NCBI GenBank assembly: GCA_041946825.1 | Contig: JBHGBD010000013.1 | Location: forward strand, 62,001-126,000 | DNA: 64,000 bases | Direction: 5' to 3' | Source of the DNA: CAZTHM01 sp041946825 | GTDB lineage: Bacteria > Acidobacteriota > Terriglobia > UBA7540 | Part shown: positions 15,716 to 24,731 of the stretch, one piece after another | Layout of the letters: each line of letters starts with the position of its first letter | Position numbering within the stretch: the stretch's first letter is position 1 | Notes under the pieces: generated by a model | Database searches by the model: none | What the model was told of the DNA's origin: nothing | Seen by the model: the letters and a program-made list of their open reading frames with translations, nothing else | Made by a program: the position numbers and the translations under genes

Positions 15716-16672
15716 ATGCTGGCGTTTGACGAAAAGTTAGTTCAGATCGGCCAGTGGCCGTTGCGGGCGTCCGGGGTTGAGACGCTGCAGGTTAATGTGG
15801 GCAAGCTCTGCAACCAGACATGCCGCCACTGCCACGTTGATGCAGGGCCGACGCGCACCGAAATCATGACGAGGGAAACTGCCGAGCTGGTGGTGAACGT
15901 TCTCACGCGATACAACATTCCGAACGTTGACATCACCGGCGGCGCGCCGGAGCTGAATCCGAATTTCGAGTATCTTGTCAACGAAGCGCGCGCCCTCGGC
16001 CGCCACGTGATCGATCGCTGCAACCTGACCGTGTTCTTCGTCGAAGGGAAGGAAAGACTCCCGGAGTTCCTGCGCGACCATCTAGTGGAAGTGACCGCTT
16101 CGCTCCCCTGCTATACGGAAGAGAACGTCGAGAAGCAGCGCGGCAAAGGCGTTTTCGGGAAAAGCATCGAAGCGCTGCGGCGATTAAACGAGCTTGGTTA
16201 CGGGCAGGCAGGAACGAATCTGACGCTCAACCTCGTTTACAACCCTGTCGGACCCTACCTTCCCGGGCCGCAGGAATCGCTCGAGACGGATTACCATCGC
16301 CATCTGCAGGACGAGCACGGCGTGGTTTTCAATCGCCTCTACACGCTCACCAACATGCCCATCAGCCGGTTTCTCGTCGACCTGGCGCGGCAGGGAAAAC
16401 ACGAAAGCTACATGGACCTGCTGGTCCAAAAGTTCAACCCCTCGACGCTCGACGGGCTGATGTGCCGAAGCCTGGTGAGCGTGGGCTGGGACGGAACGCT
16501 TTACGACTGCGACTTCAACCAGATGCTCGAGATGCCCGTCAATCACGGCCTGCCCAAGCATATCCGCGACTTCGACGCTTTTCTCCTTGCACGGCGCGAG
16601 ATTCGCACCGGGGCGCACTGCTTCGGCTGCACCGCGGGAAGCGGCTCAAGCTGCATGGGTGCGCTGGCGTGA
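15716..16672 (+). CDS. arsS: Arsenosugar biosynthesis radical SAM protein ArsS-like
   Basis: This 318-residue protein carries a canonical radical SAM motif C32-x3-C36-x2-C39 (LCNQTCRHCHVDAGP), then ITGGAPELNP and a C-terminal cysteine cluster (GAHCFGCTAGSGSSCMG), as in the DUF3641 family. The family name comes from genes paired with arsM in arsenosugar synthesis. No arsM, arsenate reductase or ars regulator is in this window. It may act on a non-arsenic substrate here. The C-terminal motif ends MGALA rather than the more usual CGG. Confidence 0.85.
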   Translation: MLAFDEKLVQIGQWPLRASGVETLQVNVGKLCNQTCRHCHVDAGPTRTEIMTRETAELVVNVLTRYNIPNVDITGGAPELNPNFEYLVNEARALGRHVIDRCNLTVFFVEGKERLPEFLRDHLVEVTASLPCYTEENVEKQRGKGVFGKSIEALRRLNELGYGQAGTNLTLNLVYNPVGPYLPGPQESLETDYHRHLQDEHGVVFNRLYTLTNMPISRFLVDLARQGKHESYMDLLVQKFNPSTLDGLMCRSLVSVGWDGTLYDCDFNQMLEMPVNHGLPKHIRDFDAFLLARREIRTGAHCFGCTAGSGSSCMGALA

Positions 16673-16874
16673 GAAAAGGTGCTGGGTGCTGGGTGCTAGG
16701 TTCTGGGCGCCACACTCCGAGCCAGTGGGCAGAGGAAGTCAGTCAAAATCCCCGTCGGACAAAAAGCTTCTCCATCTTCCCTTAACCGACTCGCCGAGAA
16801 TCCCGTTTACAACCCTCCAACCCGAACGCTAGAATATCGGTTCGATATTCGCTCTGCGGCGCGAACCTTCTCTC
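16673..16874. repeat. Intergenic region with short-period repeat
   Basis: After the ArsS stop there is a heptamer-like repeat (GTGCTGG-GTGCTGG-GTGCTAG-GTTCTGG) near 16679-16706. Further on, CGGACAAAA (near 16756) resembles the half-site words at the radical SAM operator. No gene is supported. Confidence 0.6.
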
Positions 16875-17363
16875 ATGTCTGAAGTCCTTGCCATCTATCC
16901 CGGATCATTCGATCCGCTCACCAATGGTCATCTGGACTTGATCGAGCGTGGCAGCCGGCTCTTCCATCATCTGGTTGTTGCCGTGCTTACGAACGTGGAG
17001 AAGGAGCCGCTCTTTACCCTCGACGAGCGCGTCGCCATGCTGCGCGACGCCACGGCGGGGATGGCCAATGTTTCGGTGGATACTTTCGGTGGACTGCTGG
17101 TCGATTACGCCATGCGGAAAAAAGCACGCGCGATCCTGCGCGGCATCCGGGCGTTTTCCGACTATGAATACGAGTTGCAGATGGCGTTAATGAACCGCCA
17201 ACTCCAGCCGGAACTCGAAACGGTATTTCTGACTCCTGCCGAAGCTTACAGCTACATCAGCTCGCGGTTAGTTAAAGAGATTTTCCGGCACGGCGGATCG
17301 GTAAAGGGTTTGGTTCCTCAGGTTGTTGAAGACATGCTTCACAAAAAGGTGTTTCCAAAATAA
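16875..17363 (+). CDS. coaD: Phosphopantetheine adenylyltransferase
   Basis: This 162-residue enzyme joins ATP and 4'-phosphopantetheine to form dephospho-CoA, the fourth step of CoA synthesis. It has the family signature YPGSFDPLTNGHLDLIERG with the T-N-G-H nucleotidyl motif, RGIRAFSDYEYELQMALMNR and the C-terminal YSYISSRLVKEI. Length is typical. The next gene starts 19 bp later, so it may be co-transcribed with the aminotransferase. Confidence 0.97.
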   Translation: MSEVLAIYPGSFDPLTNGHLDLIERGSRLFHHLVVAVLTNVEKEPLFTLDERVAMLRDATAGMANVSVDTFGGLLVDYAMRKKARAILRGIRAFSDYEYELQMALMNRQLQPELETVFLTPAEAYSYISSRLVKEIFRHGGSVKGLVPQVVEDMLHKKVFPK

Positions 17364-17381
17364 CTAACGAGGTCAAATCAT

Positions 17382-18554
17382 ATGCAATTCTCGGAACGCA
17401 TCGGACGCATTTCGGTTTCATCCACCATGGCGGTGATGGCCAAGGCGGACAAGATGAAAGCCAGTGGATTGAGTGTCGTTGATTTCGGCGCCGGCGAGCC
17501 GGATTTTCCGACTCCCGACAACATCAAAAAGGCCGCAGTGGATGCCCTGGATAAGAACTTCACCAAGTACACGCCCACGGGCGGCATTCGCGATCTGAAA
17601 GCCGCTATCGTCGAGCGACACGCGCATGACTTTGGATCCAACTACACGCCTGAGGAATGCCTGGTCACGGTGGGTGGCAAGCAGGCCATCTTCGAGGCCA
17701 TCGTCGCCACCATCAATCATGGCGATGAAGTCATTCTCCCGGTTCCTTTCTGGGTCTCGTTCATGGACATCGTCAACTATGCCGGCGGCAAAGTGGTGTT
17801 GCTCGAGACGAGCGAAGAAGAAAACTTCGCCGTCCGCGCTGCAGCCGTGGAAAAGATGATCACCCCCAAGACTCGGATGATCATCGTGAATTCTCCCAAC
17901 AACCCGTCCGGCGGGGTTGTTCCTCCCGAGGAGATGGAGAGACTCCTGGCGCTGGCGGTGAAGCGGAACCTCATCCTGATGTCCGACGAATGCTACTGCC
18001 ATTTTCTGTATGACGGGCGCAAACCGTATTCGCTCGGCGGCACGCGCGACCGCGAGAACCTGCTCATTGTGGGGTCGCTCTCGAAGACCTACGCGATGAC
18101 CGGCTGGCGTGTGGGATTCGCGCTGGGCTCGCCGAAGTTACTTGGAAATATGCTGAAGCTCCAGAGTCATTCGACGTCCAACCCGACCTCGATTGCACAA
18201 AAGGCGGGAGTCGAGGCGCTGCGCGGGCCGCAGGATTCCGTCAAGGCCATGCTGGCCGAATACGCGTGCCGGCGCGAGATGATTGTGAACGGCCTGCGCG
18301 GCATACCCAACGTCCGCTGCAACATGCCGGAGGGCGCATTCTACGCTTATCCCAATGTCGGCGCCTACCTGAAGAAAGACGGCATCAAGGATGCCACGGC
18401 ACTGGCGGAAAAACTCCTGGACGAAGCACACCTCGCGCTGGTGCCGGGGCCGGCGTTCGGGACTGAAGCGCACGTGCGCATCTCCTACGCCACCTCACGC
18501 GAGCAGATTGCGGAAGGCGTGCGGCGCTTGAAGGAATTCTTCGCCAAACTGTAG
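17382..18554 (+). CDS. Pyridoxal-phosphate aspartate/aromatic aminotransferase (class I)
   Basis: This 390-residue fold-type I aminotransferase has the PLP lysine in SLSKTYAMTGWRVGFALG, substrate-arginine segments near the C-terminus (HVRISYATSREQ), and NNPSGGV in IVNSPNNPSGGVVPPEE, which binds PLP. It closely follows the AspC/AspB type of thermophile and acidobacterial enzymes, which convert aspartate and 2-oxoglutarate to oxaloacetate and glutamate. Specificity between aspartate, aromatic and other amino acids cannot be read from the sequence. It lies 19 bp after coaD. Confidence 0.92.
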   Translation: MQFSERIGRISVSSTMAVMAKADKMKASGLSVVDFGAGEPDFPTPDNIKKAAVDALDKNFTKYTPTGGIRDLKAAIVERHAHDFGSNYTPEECLVTVGGKQAIFEAIVATINHGDEVILPVPFWVSFMDIVNYAGGKVVLLETSEEENFAVRAAAVEKMITPKTRMIIVNSPNNPSGGVVPPEEMERLLALAVKRNLILMSDECYCHFLYDGRKPYSLGGTRDRENLLIVGSLSKTYAMTGWRVGFALGSPKLLGNMLKLQSHSTSNPTSIAQKAGVEALRGPQDSVKAMLAEYACRREMIVNGLRGIPNVRCNMPEGAFYAYPNVGAYLKKDGIKDATALAEKLLDEAHLALVPGPAFGTEAHVRISYATSREQIAEGVRRLKEFFAKL

Positions 18555-18641
18555 AGCCGGGCGGAACCTGCCCCGACCTCGTCGGGAGCCCGGCATGCCG
18601 CCCCGCTCAGAGCGGGAGCGGCGCTACGCGCTCAATGGTCT

Positions 18642-19709
18642 ATGCCGAAACTTGACAGCCCATTGCAGCTCTCCCCCGTTTTCAAGCTGAAGATCTGGGG
18701 GCGCGAGAACTTGAGCCCGTTGTTTTCGCGCCCTCAGGAACTCGCTAAAACTCATCTGCGACACGAGCTGATCGGCGAAGTGTGGATCACTGACGACGAA
18801 TCGCGTTTTATGAACAGCGCGATAGCCGGCATGACTCTCGCTGAAGCCTCGGCGAAATTCGGCCCGCAACTCTGCGGAAAGAACTGGAACGATTCCCGCT
18901 TCCCCGTCCTCGCCAAATACATTTACACGAGCGACTGGCTTTCCGTGCAGGTTCACCCCGACGACGCTGAGGCGGGCCGGTACGATCCCGGCAACCGCGG
19001 CAAGTCTGAGATGTGGTATATCGTGAAGTCGGATCGTAAGGCGGAAATCCTTCTGGGCCTGAAGTCCGGTGTCACAAAGGACGGCCTGCGCGCGGCATTC
19101 GAAAAAGCCGCGTCAAAGAAACTCCTCAAGCGGTTTCATCCCAAGGCGGGAGAAGCCATTTACGTTCCGCCGGGCACTGTCCACGCGCTGGGCCCGGGTC
19201 TCGTGCTTTTCGAAGTCGAAGAGAATTCCGACCTTACTTATCGTCTCGACGATTTCGGCCGTGTCGGTCTGGACGGCAAGCCGCGCCCGCTGCACCTGGA
19301 CAAGGGCCTCGCGGTGACGCACGTCGAACTGCCGCCCCTGCGCGACTTGCCGCGCGTCGTGTTGAGGGAAACCTATGGTACACGGCGCTTCGTGCTTGCC
19401 TGCCCTTACTTTGCCATGGAAGAGTTATTGCTCGCACGGAGAGGAACATTTGCGGGCACGCCGGAGCGTGTGGAGGTCCTTACCGTGCTCGACGGAGCAG
19501 GCCGAGTGGAAACTTCGGCCGGATGGTTGGGATATCGGACCGGAGACACGTGGCTGATTCCTCCCGGCGCGATGGATTATCGCCTGGTGCCACGCCGGGA
19601 GACACGTCTATTGAAGTTCTACGTTCCGGATTTGGAAATCGATTTCCGGCGGCCGCTTGCCAAGCGCGGAGTGCGCGCCTCCAAAATCAGACGCATCGTT
19701 TTTGACTGA
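18642..19709 (+). CDS. manA: Class I mannose-6-phosphate isomerase
   Basis: This 355-residue cupin-fold enzyme interconverts fructose-6-P and mannose-6-P. It has the metal site pattern of the family: SVQVHPDDAEAGR, GKSEMWYIV and PPGTVHALGPGLVLFEVEENSDLTYRLDDFG. The start ATG 18642 gives an N-terminus with LSPVFKLKIWGRENL, typical of the family. It is the first of three GDP-mannose genes: manC follows after 7 bp, and the phosphomannomutase after a repeat. Confidence 0.93.
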   Translation: MPKLDSPLQLSPVFKLKIWGRENLSPLFSRPQELAKTHLRHELIGEVWITDDESRFMNSAIAGMTLAEASAKFGPQLCGKNWNDSRFPVLAKYIYTSDWLSVQVHPDDAEAGRYDPGNRGKSEMWYIVKSDRKAEILLGLKSGVTKDGLRAAFEKAASKKLLKRFHPKAGEAIYVPPGTVHALGPGLVLFEVEENSDLTYRLDDFGRVGLDGKPRPLHLDKGLAVTHVELPPLRDLPRVVLRETYGTRRFVLACPYFAMEELLLARRGTFAGTPERVEVLTVLDGAGRVETSAGWLGYRTGDTWLIPPGAMDYRLVPRRETRLLKFYVPDLEIDFRRPLAKRGVRASKIRRIVFD

Positions 19710-19716
19710 GATTCTC

Positions 19717-20811
19717 ATGCCGGATGACAAGGATTTTGCTCACGCGTATGCGGTGATTCTCGCCGGTGGAAGCGGCACGCGCTTCTGGCCGCTCAGCCGT
19801 CGTAAGTGTCCCAAGCAATTGCTGAAACTTCTGGGGCCGCGCACTCTGCTGGAAGAAACGGTCGCGAGAATCCGCAGTGTAATTCCACCCGAGCGAATCT
19901 ACGTCTTTACTAACCAACTTCTCCGTCGCGAAGTCGCGCGCTGCCTGCCGCGAATTCCGCGCCACCAGATTGTGGCCGAGCCGGCGGGACGTAATACTGC
20001 TCCCACCATCGGCCTCGCCGCGCACGAAATCCTTCGCCGCGATCCGGCGGGACTGATGGTGGTCCTCCCATCCGATCACATCATTACCAGGCCCGCCGCG
20101 TATCTGAAAGTCCTGCGAGGGGCGTGCCGGTGGGCCTCGACCGAAGGCCGCTCTGTCGTGCTGGGCCTTAAACCCACCCGGCCCGATACCGGCTACGGTT
20201 ACGTCCGGAAGGCAGGATTAGCTGGCCGTGCGGCTGGTCAGGGAGTTTTCAGGGTGGAGCGGTTCACCGAAAAGCCTCCACTCGAGACCGCGCGTCGTTA
20301 CCTCGCTTCGGGCCGCTATCTGTGGAATGGCGGGATGTTCATCTGGCGTGCCTCCACGCTGCTGGCGAATCTCGAAGGTGCGCAGCCTGCGATGGCGGCC
20401 GACCTGGCACGACTCGCCCAGGCCGGAGGGGTGCGATCGGCCACGGCGATGCGAAGGATTTTTCCCAAGCTGGAGAGAATTTCCATTGACTACGCACTCA
20501 TGGAAAAGATATCCGGCCTTTACGTCGTCGCCGCCGACATCGGGTGGAGCGATGTGGGAAGCTGGGCGGTCGTTTACGACCTGCATGATAAAGATCCGGA
20601 GGCAAATGTCCGGCCGCGCAATTCCATCCTTCTTCATTCGCGCGGTAATATGATTGTCTCGCCCAGGAAGTATGTGGTGACGATGGGCGTGAATGACCTC
20701 GTCATCGTTGAGACCGACGACGCCTTGCTCGTGGCGGCGCGCGAGCGCTCGCAAGAGGTGGGCAAGGCGGTGCAGGAACTCGAACGGCGGGGGCTGAAGC
20801 ATCTTCTGTAG
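19717..20811 (+). CDS. manC: Mannose-1-phosphate guanylyltransferase
   Basis: This 364-residue nucleotidyltransferase makes GDP-mannose from GTP and mannose-1-P. It has the signature LAGGSGTRFWPLSRRKCPKQ, VVLPSDHII, GYGYVRKAG, FTEKP and YLWNGGMFIW. It lacks the C-terminal isomerase domain of AlgA-type bifunctional enzymes, so it is a monofunctional GMP. The ATG at 19717 lies 7 bp after the isomerase stop; an upstream in-frame start at 19657 would overlap that gene. With the isomerase and the PMM at 21001, the set completes fructose-6-P to GDP-mannose. Confidence 0.95.
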   Translation: MPDDKDFAHAYAVILAGGSGTRFWPLSRRKCPKQLLKLLGPRTLLEETVARIRSVIPPERIYVFTNQLLRREVARCLPRIPRHQIVAEPAGRNTAPTIGLAAHEILRRDPAGLMVVLPSDHIITRPAAYLKVLRGACRWASTEGRSVVLGLKPTRPDTGYGYVRKAGLAGRAAGQGVFRVERFTEKPPLETARRYLASGRYLWNGGMFIWRASTLLANLEGAQPAMAADLARLAQAGGVRSATAMRRIFPKLERISIDYALMEKISGLYVVAADIGWSDVGSWAVVYDLHDKDPEANVRPRNSILLHSRGNMIVSPRKYVVTMGVNDLVIVETDDALLVAARERSQEVGKAVQELERRGLKHLL

Positions 20812-20835
20812 CGCCGGCCTATGACCGGCGGCTTC

Positions 20836-20945
20836 TGTCATCCTGAGTCCGCCATTTGGCGGGCGAAGGATCTGCAGTTGCTCTTCGAGAAGAAGGCTGC
20901 GGATTCTTCGCTTCGTGCAAAGAACGCACTGCGCTCAGAATGACA
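20836..20945. repeat. Dispersed palindromic intergenic repeat (SERSEE type)
   Basis: TGTCATCCTGAG (20836-20847) and CTCAGAATGACA (20934-20945) are reverse complements with one mismatch. The inner segment GGCGAAGGATCTGC matches many acidobacterial elements. It belongs to the family of the element at 3922-4034. A small hairpin (GCCGG/CCGGC) just after the manC stop may act as terminator. Confidence 0.75.
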
Positions 20946-21000
20946 AGGTCGTGCGGAATCCCCGCCTGCGCGGGGATGACTTGCGCCTTCTTGGCATTGC

Positions 21001-22416
21001 ATGTCCGACGTAATCAAATTCGGCACCGATGGCTGGCGGGGCGTGATCGGCGAGGACTTTACCTTTGCCAACGTCCGGCGCGTCGCCGCAGCCATCGCTG
21101 AGTACGTCCGCCAGGAGAGCGCGCCCGCCGCCGGACTTGTCGTGGGCTACGACACGCGCTTCCTCTCGGAGGAGTGCGCGGCCGTTGCCGCGGCGGAAGT
21201 TGCTGCCGCAGGGATTCCCGTGTTCTTGGCAGAACGTGACACGCCCACACCGGCCATCAGTTTTGCCGTCGTCGATCGAAAGTGTTCCGGCGCAATTGTC
21301 ATCACCGCCAGCCACAATCCTTACCGCTGGAACGGAATCAAATTCAAAGCGCCCTATGGCGGCTCGGCATCGCCCGCCATCATGAAGCGGATCGAGACTC
21401 ACCTGAAAGCCGTGGACAAGCGGGGGGCCCGGGCTCGCCGAGACAAAGACGCGCCCGTCACGAAAGCGGACCTGATTGGACCCTATCTGGAGAGGATCAA
21501 GGCCCTCGTTCACCTTGACCGCATTCGCGCCTCCGGGCGGCGATTTGTAATCGATCCGATGTACGGAGCGGGGCGCGGCTGCCTCGTACGTCTCCTGGAG
21601 GAAGCCAAGATTCCTTATCGCGAAATCCATTCCGAACACAACCCGCTTTTCCCCGGCATGAATCCCGAGCCCATTGAGCCGCATGTTGCCGACTTGCGCC
21701 GCGCGGTCACGGAGGGTGGTTACGATGCCGGTTTCGCCACCGATGGCGACGCCGACCGCATCGGGGCCGTCGACCGTGACGGAAGCCTGGTCGATTCGCA
21801 CAAGATCTTCTCCATTCTCCTCAGGCATCTCGCCGAAGATTTGGAACTGCGCGGTGAAGTCGTCAAGACGTTTTCGACCACGCAGATGATCGACAAGCTG
21901 GCCCGCAAGTTCAAACTGCCGCTGCACGTCACGCCCATCGGCTTCAAGTACATTTGCGAGCTGATGCTCACGCGCGACATCCTGATCGGCGGGGAGGAGA
22001 GCGGCGGCATCGGCGTCAAAGGGCACCTGCCGGAACGCGACGGGATTCTGAATTCCCTCCTGCTCGCGGAAGTGATGGCCGATCGCGGCCGCACGCTGGG
22101 TGAATTGATCCGCGAGCTCAGCGACGAGTTCGGGCGGCACGAATACGGGCGTGTGGATCTCGAGATCGAACGCAAAGCCGCGAACGGACTTGTTCGCCGC
22201 GTGGCGCAGGGGAAGGTCAAGAGCGTGGCCGGCCTCAAGGTCACCGCCGTTAACGACATGGACGGCGCCAAGATGCTGTTCGGAGACTCGGCCTGGCTGC
22301 TGGTGCGCGCTTCGGGAACCGAGAACATCCTTCGCCTCTACGCGGAGGCGCCGTCGCGCGAGAAGGTGAAAGCGCTCCTCGATGAGATGACGGCCGAGGC
22401 GCGCCAGCTTCCGTGA
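21001..22416 (+). CDS. Phosphomannomutase/phosphoglucomutase family protein
   Basis: This 471-residue alpha-D-phosphohexomutase interconverts hexose-6-P and hexose-1-P. It has the phosphoserine loop ITASHNPYRWNG (Ser104), the Mg-binding DGDADR motif (ATDGDADRIGAVD), the sugar-binding GGEESGGIG and a C-terminal phosphate-binding RASGTENILRLYAE. All four catalytic motifs are intact. Context next to manA and manC favours phosphomannomutase (mannose-6-P to mannose-1-P); the enzyme may also accept glucose phosphates. An ATG at 21001 follows a repeat-rich gap without a strong ribosome site. Confidence 0.92.
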   Translation: MSDVIKFGTDGWRGVIGEDFTFANVRRVAAAIAEYVRQESAPAAGLVVGYDTRFLSEECAAVAAAEVAAAGIPVFLAERDTPTPAISFAVVDRKCSGAIVITASHNPYRWNGIKFKAPYGGSASPAIMKRIETHLKAVDKRGARARRDKDAPVTKADLIGPYLERIKALVHLDRIRASGRRFVIDPMYGAGRGCLVRLLEEAKIPYREIHSEHNPLFPGMNPEPIEPHVADLRRAVTEGGYDAGFATDGDADRIGAVDRDGSLVDSHKIFSILLRHLAEDLELRGEVVKTFSTTQMIDKLARKFKLPLHVTPIGFKYICELMLTRDILIGGEESGGIGVKGHLPERDGILNSLLLAEVMADRGRTLGELIRELSDEFGRHEYGRVDLEIERKAANGLVRRVAQGKVKSVAGLKVTAVNDMDGAKMLFGDSAWLLVRASGTENILRLYAEAPSREKVKALLDEMTAEARQLP

Positions 22417-22422
22417 CTTGCA

Positions 22423-22845
22423 TCAGCGGGCGGCGTTCGCGGCGGGAAGGGTTTTGCGGATCGCATCGAGAACGCCGTTGACGAACTCGACCGAATCGCG
22501 GCCGGAAAAGCGGCGGGCCATTTCCAGAGCTTCGTTGATAATGACCGCAGGCGGAGTCTCCGGGTGGTGAAGCATTTCGTATAGGGCTACGCGCAGAAGA
22601 TTGCGATCCACGGCGGCCATGCGTTCGAGGCGCCAATGCTCGGCCTGAGCGGTAACGTGCCGGTCCAGGTTTTGAACCTCCCTGACCGTTCCTTCGAATA
22701 GCGCGCGCGCAAAACTTTCCTCCTCAGGGTCAACGGCCTGGGCGTGGAGGAATGTGGAAATCACATGCTCGGGCGAGTGCGCACCCTGCTCCCACTGGAA
22801 GAGCATCTGCAGGGCGAGTTCGCGGGCTTTTCTTCTTGACGCCAT
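22423..22845 (-). CDS. nusB: Transcription antitermination protein NusB
   Basis: This 140-residue all-helical protein binds the boxA RNA with S10 during rRNA transcription. The start MASRRKARELALQMLFQWEQG and the end ETPPAVIINEALEMARRFSGRDSVEFVNGVLDAI are typical NusB. The gene ends convergent with the phosphomannomutase, with 6 bp between stop codons. It is a standalone minus-strand gene with a repeat-like GTGACGAGTGGCGAGTGACGG stretch upstream. Confidence 0.96.
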   Translation of the reverse strand: MASRRKARELALQMLFQWEQGAHSPEHVISTFLHAQAVDPEEESFARALFEGTVREVQNLDRHVTAQAEHWRLERMAAVDRNLLRVALYEMLHHPETPPAVIINEALEMARRFSGRDSVEFVNGVLDAIRKTLPAANAAR

Positions 22846-22905
22846 TTGAGAGCAGTGACGAGTGGCGAGTGACGGGTGACGAGCAGAAACGAGCTCGCGG
22901 GTGGG

Positions 22906-23688
22906 TCACTTGCCAGTGAACTTGGGCGGACGTTTCTCCAGAAAGGCGCGCGTGCCTTCCTTCATGTCCGCGGTCGTGCAGCAGAGGCCGAAGAGGGTCG
23001 CCTCCAGCATCTGCCCCTGCGGCTGAGTCATCTCCAGGCCCTGGTTGACGGCCTCGAGAACGAACCGGACGGCGATTGGCGCGTTGGCCATGATTTTTCT
23101 CGCCAGTGTTTCCGCAGCCGTCTTCAGCTCGGGTGCGGGGACAACTTGATTTACCAAACCGATGCGGTAAGCCTCCTGCGCGGTAATCGGCTCGCCGCTC
23201 AAGATCAGTTCCAGCGCGCGGCCCTTGCCTACCAGTCGCGCCAGGCGCTGGGTTCCAGCGTATCCCGGAATTATTCCCAGTTTCACCTCGGGCTGCCCGA
23301 ATCGCGCGTTTTCCGCCGCGATGCGCAATGTGCAGGCCATGGCCAATTCGCATCCGCCGCCCAGCGCATAACCATTCACCGCGGCGATCACCGGCTTACC
23401 CAGATGCTCGATGCGGTCGAGGATTTCCTGGCCGTGCTGGGCCATCGCTTTGCCCTCGAGTGGTGTCTGGGCGGCGATCCCGCCGATGTCTGCGCCTGCC
23501 ACAAAGGCCTTCTCGCCGGCACCGGTCAAGACGGCGACTCGTGCTTCCTGGTCGTCCCGAATGTCACGGAAGCATTGGTCCAGTTCGTCCATGACCTTGC
23601 GGTTGAGAGCATTCAGTTTGTCGGGCCGGTTGACGGTCACAAAGCCGATGCCATCGCGCTTTTCATAGAGCAGGTATTCGAAGGCCAT
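22906..23688 (-). CDS. Enoyl-CoA hydratase/isomerase (crotonase)
   Basis: This 260-residue crotonase hydrates 2-enoyl-CoA to 3-hydroxyacyl-CoA. Both oxyanion-hole segments (AFVAGADIGGIA and NGYALGGGCELAMAC) and both catalytic glutamates are visible: one in GGGCELAMAC, one in FGQPEVKLGIIPGYAGTQRL. That favours a true hydratase rather than an isomerase. It lies 42 bp downstream of the 3-hydroxyacyl-CoA dehydrogenase, so the two form a beta-oxidation or short-chain-acyl operon. Confidence 0.95.
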   Translation of the reverse strand: MAFEYLLYEKRDGIGFVTVNRPDKLNALNRKVMDELDQCFRDIRDDQEARVAVLTGAGEKAFVAGADIGGIAAQTPLEGKAMAQHGQEILDRIEHLGKPVIAAVNGYALGGGCELAMACTLRIAAENARFGQPEVKLGIIPGYAGTQRLARLVGKGRALELILSGEPITAQEAYRIGLVNQVVPAPELKTAAETLARKIMANAPIAVRFVLEAVNQGLEMTQPQGQMLEATLFGLCCTTADMKEGTRAFLEKRPPKFTGK

Positions 23689-23730
23689 GAGGGATCTCCC
23701 GGACCCGGTCTCTCGTCGTGACCTCTGCTG

Positions 23731-24627
23731 TCATCCGCGCCCTTCGAGGAGTTTGTTCACCCTGGGATTCTTGGGATCGGTGTAGTCATAGAAGCCTTTA
23801 CCGGTTTTGCGCCCGAACATTCCCGCCAGCACCATGCGCTTCAATAGGGGCGGGGGCGCGAAGCGTTTTTCGCGATACTCTTGGAACATAATCTCCGCGA
23901 TCGAATAGGTCGTATCGACGCCGACAAAATCCATCAGCGTGAAAGGGCCCATCGGGTAATTGCAGCCGAGCTTCATTCCCTGGTCAATGTCCTCGATGGT
24001 TCCGAAGCCCTCTTCGAGCGCGCGAATGGCGTCGAGTAAGTACGGGACGAGCAGGCGGTTGACGATAAACCCCGCGCGGTCCGTCGTGAGAATGGGCGTC
24101 TTCCCGAGGCGGCGTGAGAAATCGAGGCCGGTCTCAACAATCTCAGGCTCGACGGCGACAGTTTTGACCACTTCCACCAGTTTCATGAGCGGGACGGGGT
24201 TGAAGAAGTGGAGCCCGATGAAGCGTGAGGCGCGGCGTGTGGCAGTCATCAGTTCGGTGATCGAAAGAGAAGAGGTGTTGCTGGCAAAAATCGCCGCCGG
24301 CTTCACGATGGCATCAAGTTCGGCAAGGACTTCGCGTTTTCGCACCAGATTCTCAACCACCGCTTCAATGACCAGGTCACAATCGGCGAGATCCTCGAGC
24401 CGAAGCGTCGGCTGCAGCCGTGCTAAGGTTTGAGTCTTCTGCTCGGGTGAGGTTTCTCCCTTTTCGACGAACTTGGCCAGGGAGCGGCTGATCGCAGCCA
24501 ACCCCTTGTCGAGAAGATCTTGCGCGACTTCGCGGACCGCCGTGTCGAAACCGGCCGCAGCGGCCACCTGGGCGATTCCCGAACCCATCAGGCCGCAGCC
24601 CACCACGCCAACCTTGCGAATCTCCAT
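23731..24627 (-). CDS. 3-hydroxybutyryl/3-hydroxyacyl-CoA dehydrogenase
   Basis: This 298-residue NAD-dependent enzyme oxidises 3-hydroxyacyl-CoA to 3-ketoacyl-CoA. The Rossmann motif is VGVVGCGLMGSGIAQVAAAAG, and the catalytic His is in RFIGLHFFNPVPLMKLVEVV. The C-terminal helical region (FIVNRLLVPYLLDAIRALEEG, GPFTLMDFVGVDTTYS) is as in Hbd/PaaH. It is upstream of the crotonase in the same operon. Confidence 0.95.
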   Translation of the reverse strand: MEIRKVGVVGCGLMGSGIAQVAAAAGFDTAVREVAQDLLDKGLAAISRSLAKFVEKGETSPEQKTQTLARLQPTLRLEDLADCDLVIEAVVENLVRKREVLAELDAIVKPAAIFASNTSSLSITELMTATRRASRFIGLHFFNPVPLMKLVEVVKTVAVEPEIVETGLDFSRRLGKTPILTTDRAGFIVNRLLVPYLLDAIRALEEGFGTIEDIDQGMKLGCNYPMGPFTLMDFVGVDTTYSIAEIMFQEYREKRFAPPPLLKRMVLAGMFGRKTGKGFYDYTDPKNPRVNKLLEGRG

Positions 24628-24731
24628 GAATCAATTCCCCGGAGAGAGGTTGAAGATTCTTTCGCCGAAGAGGCCAAGCATAATAAAGCGAGCAAGGGGC
24701 CCCCAGGCGTGGCAGTCATCGGCGCGATGCG

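Noticed and set aside
15716..16672. Arsenic resistance cluster
   Set aside because: ArsS-like protein is present alone; no arsM, arsR, arsC or arsB is visible.
21000..22140. 401-codon minus-strand ORF (20935-22140)
   Set aside because: Antisense shadow of the phosphomannomutase gene with no domain content.
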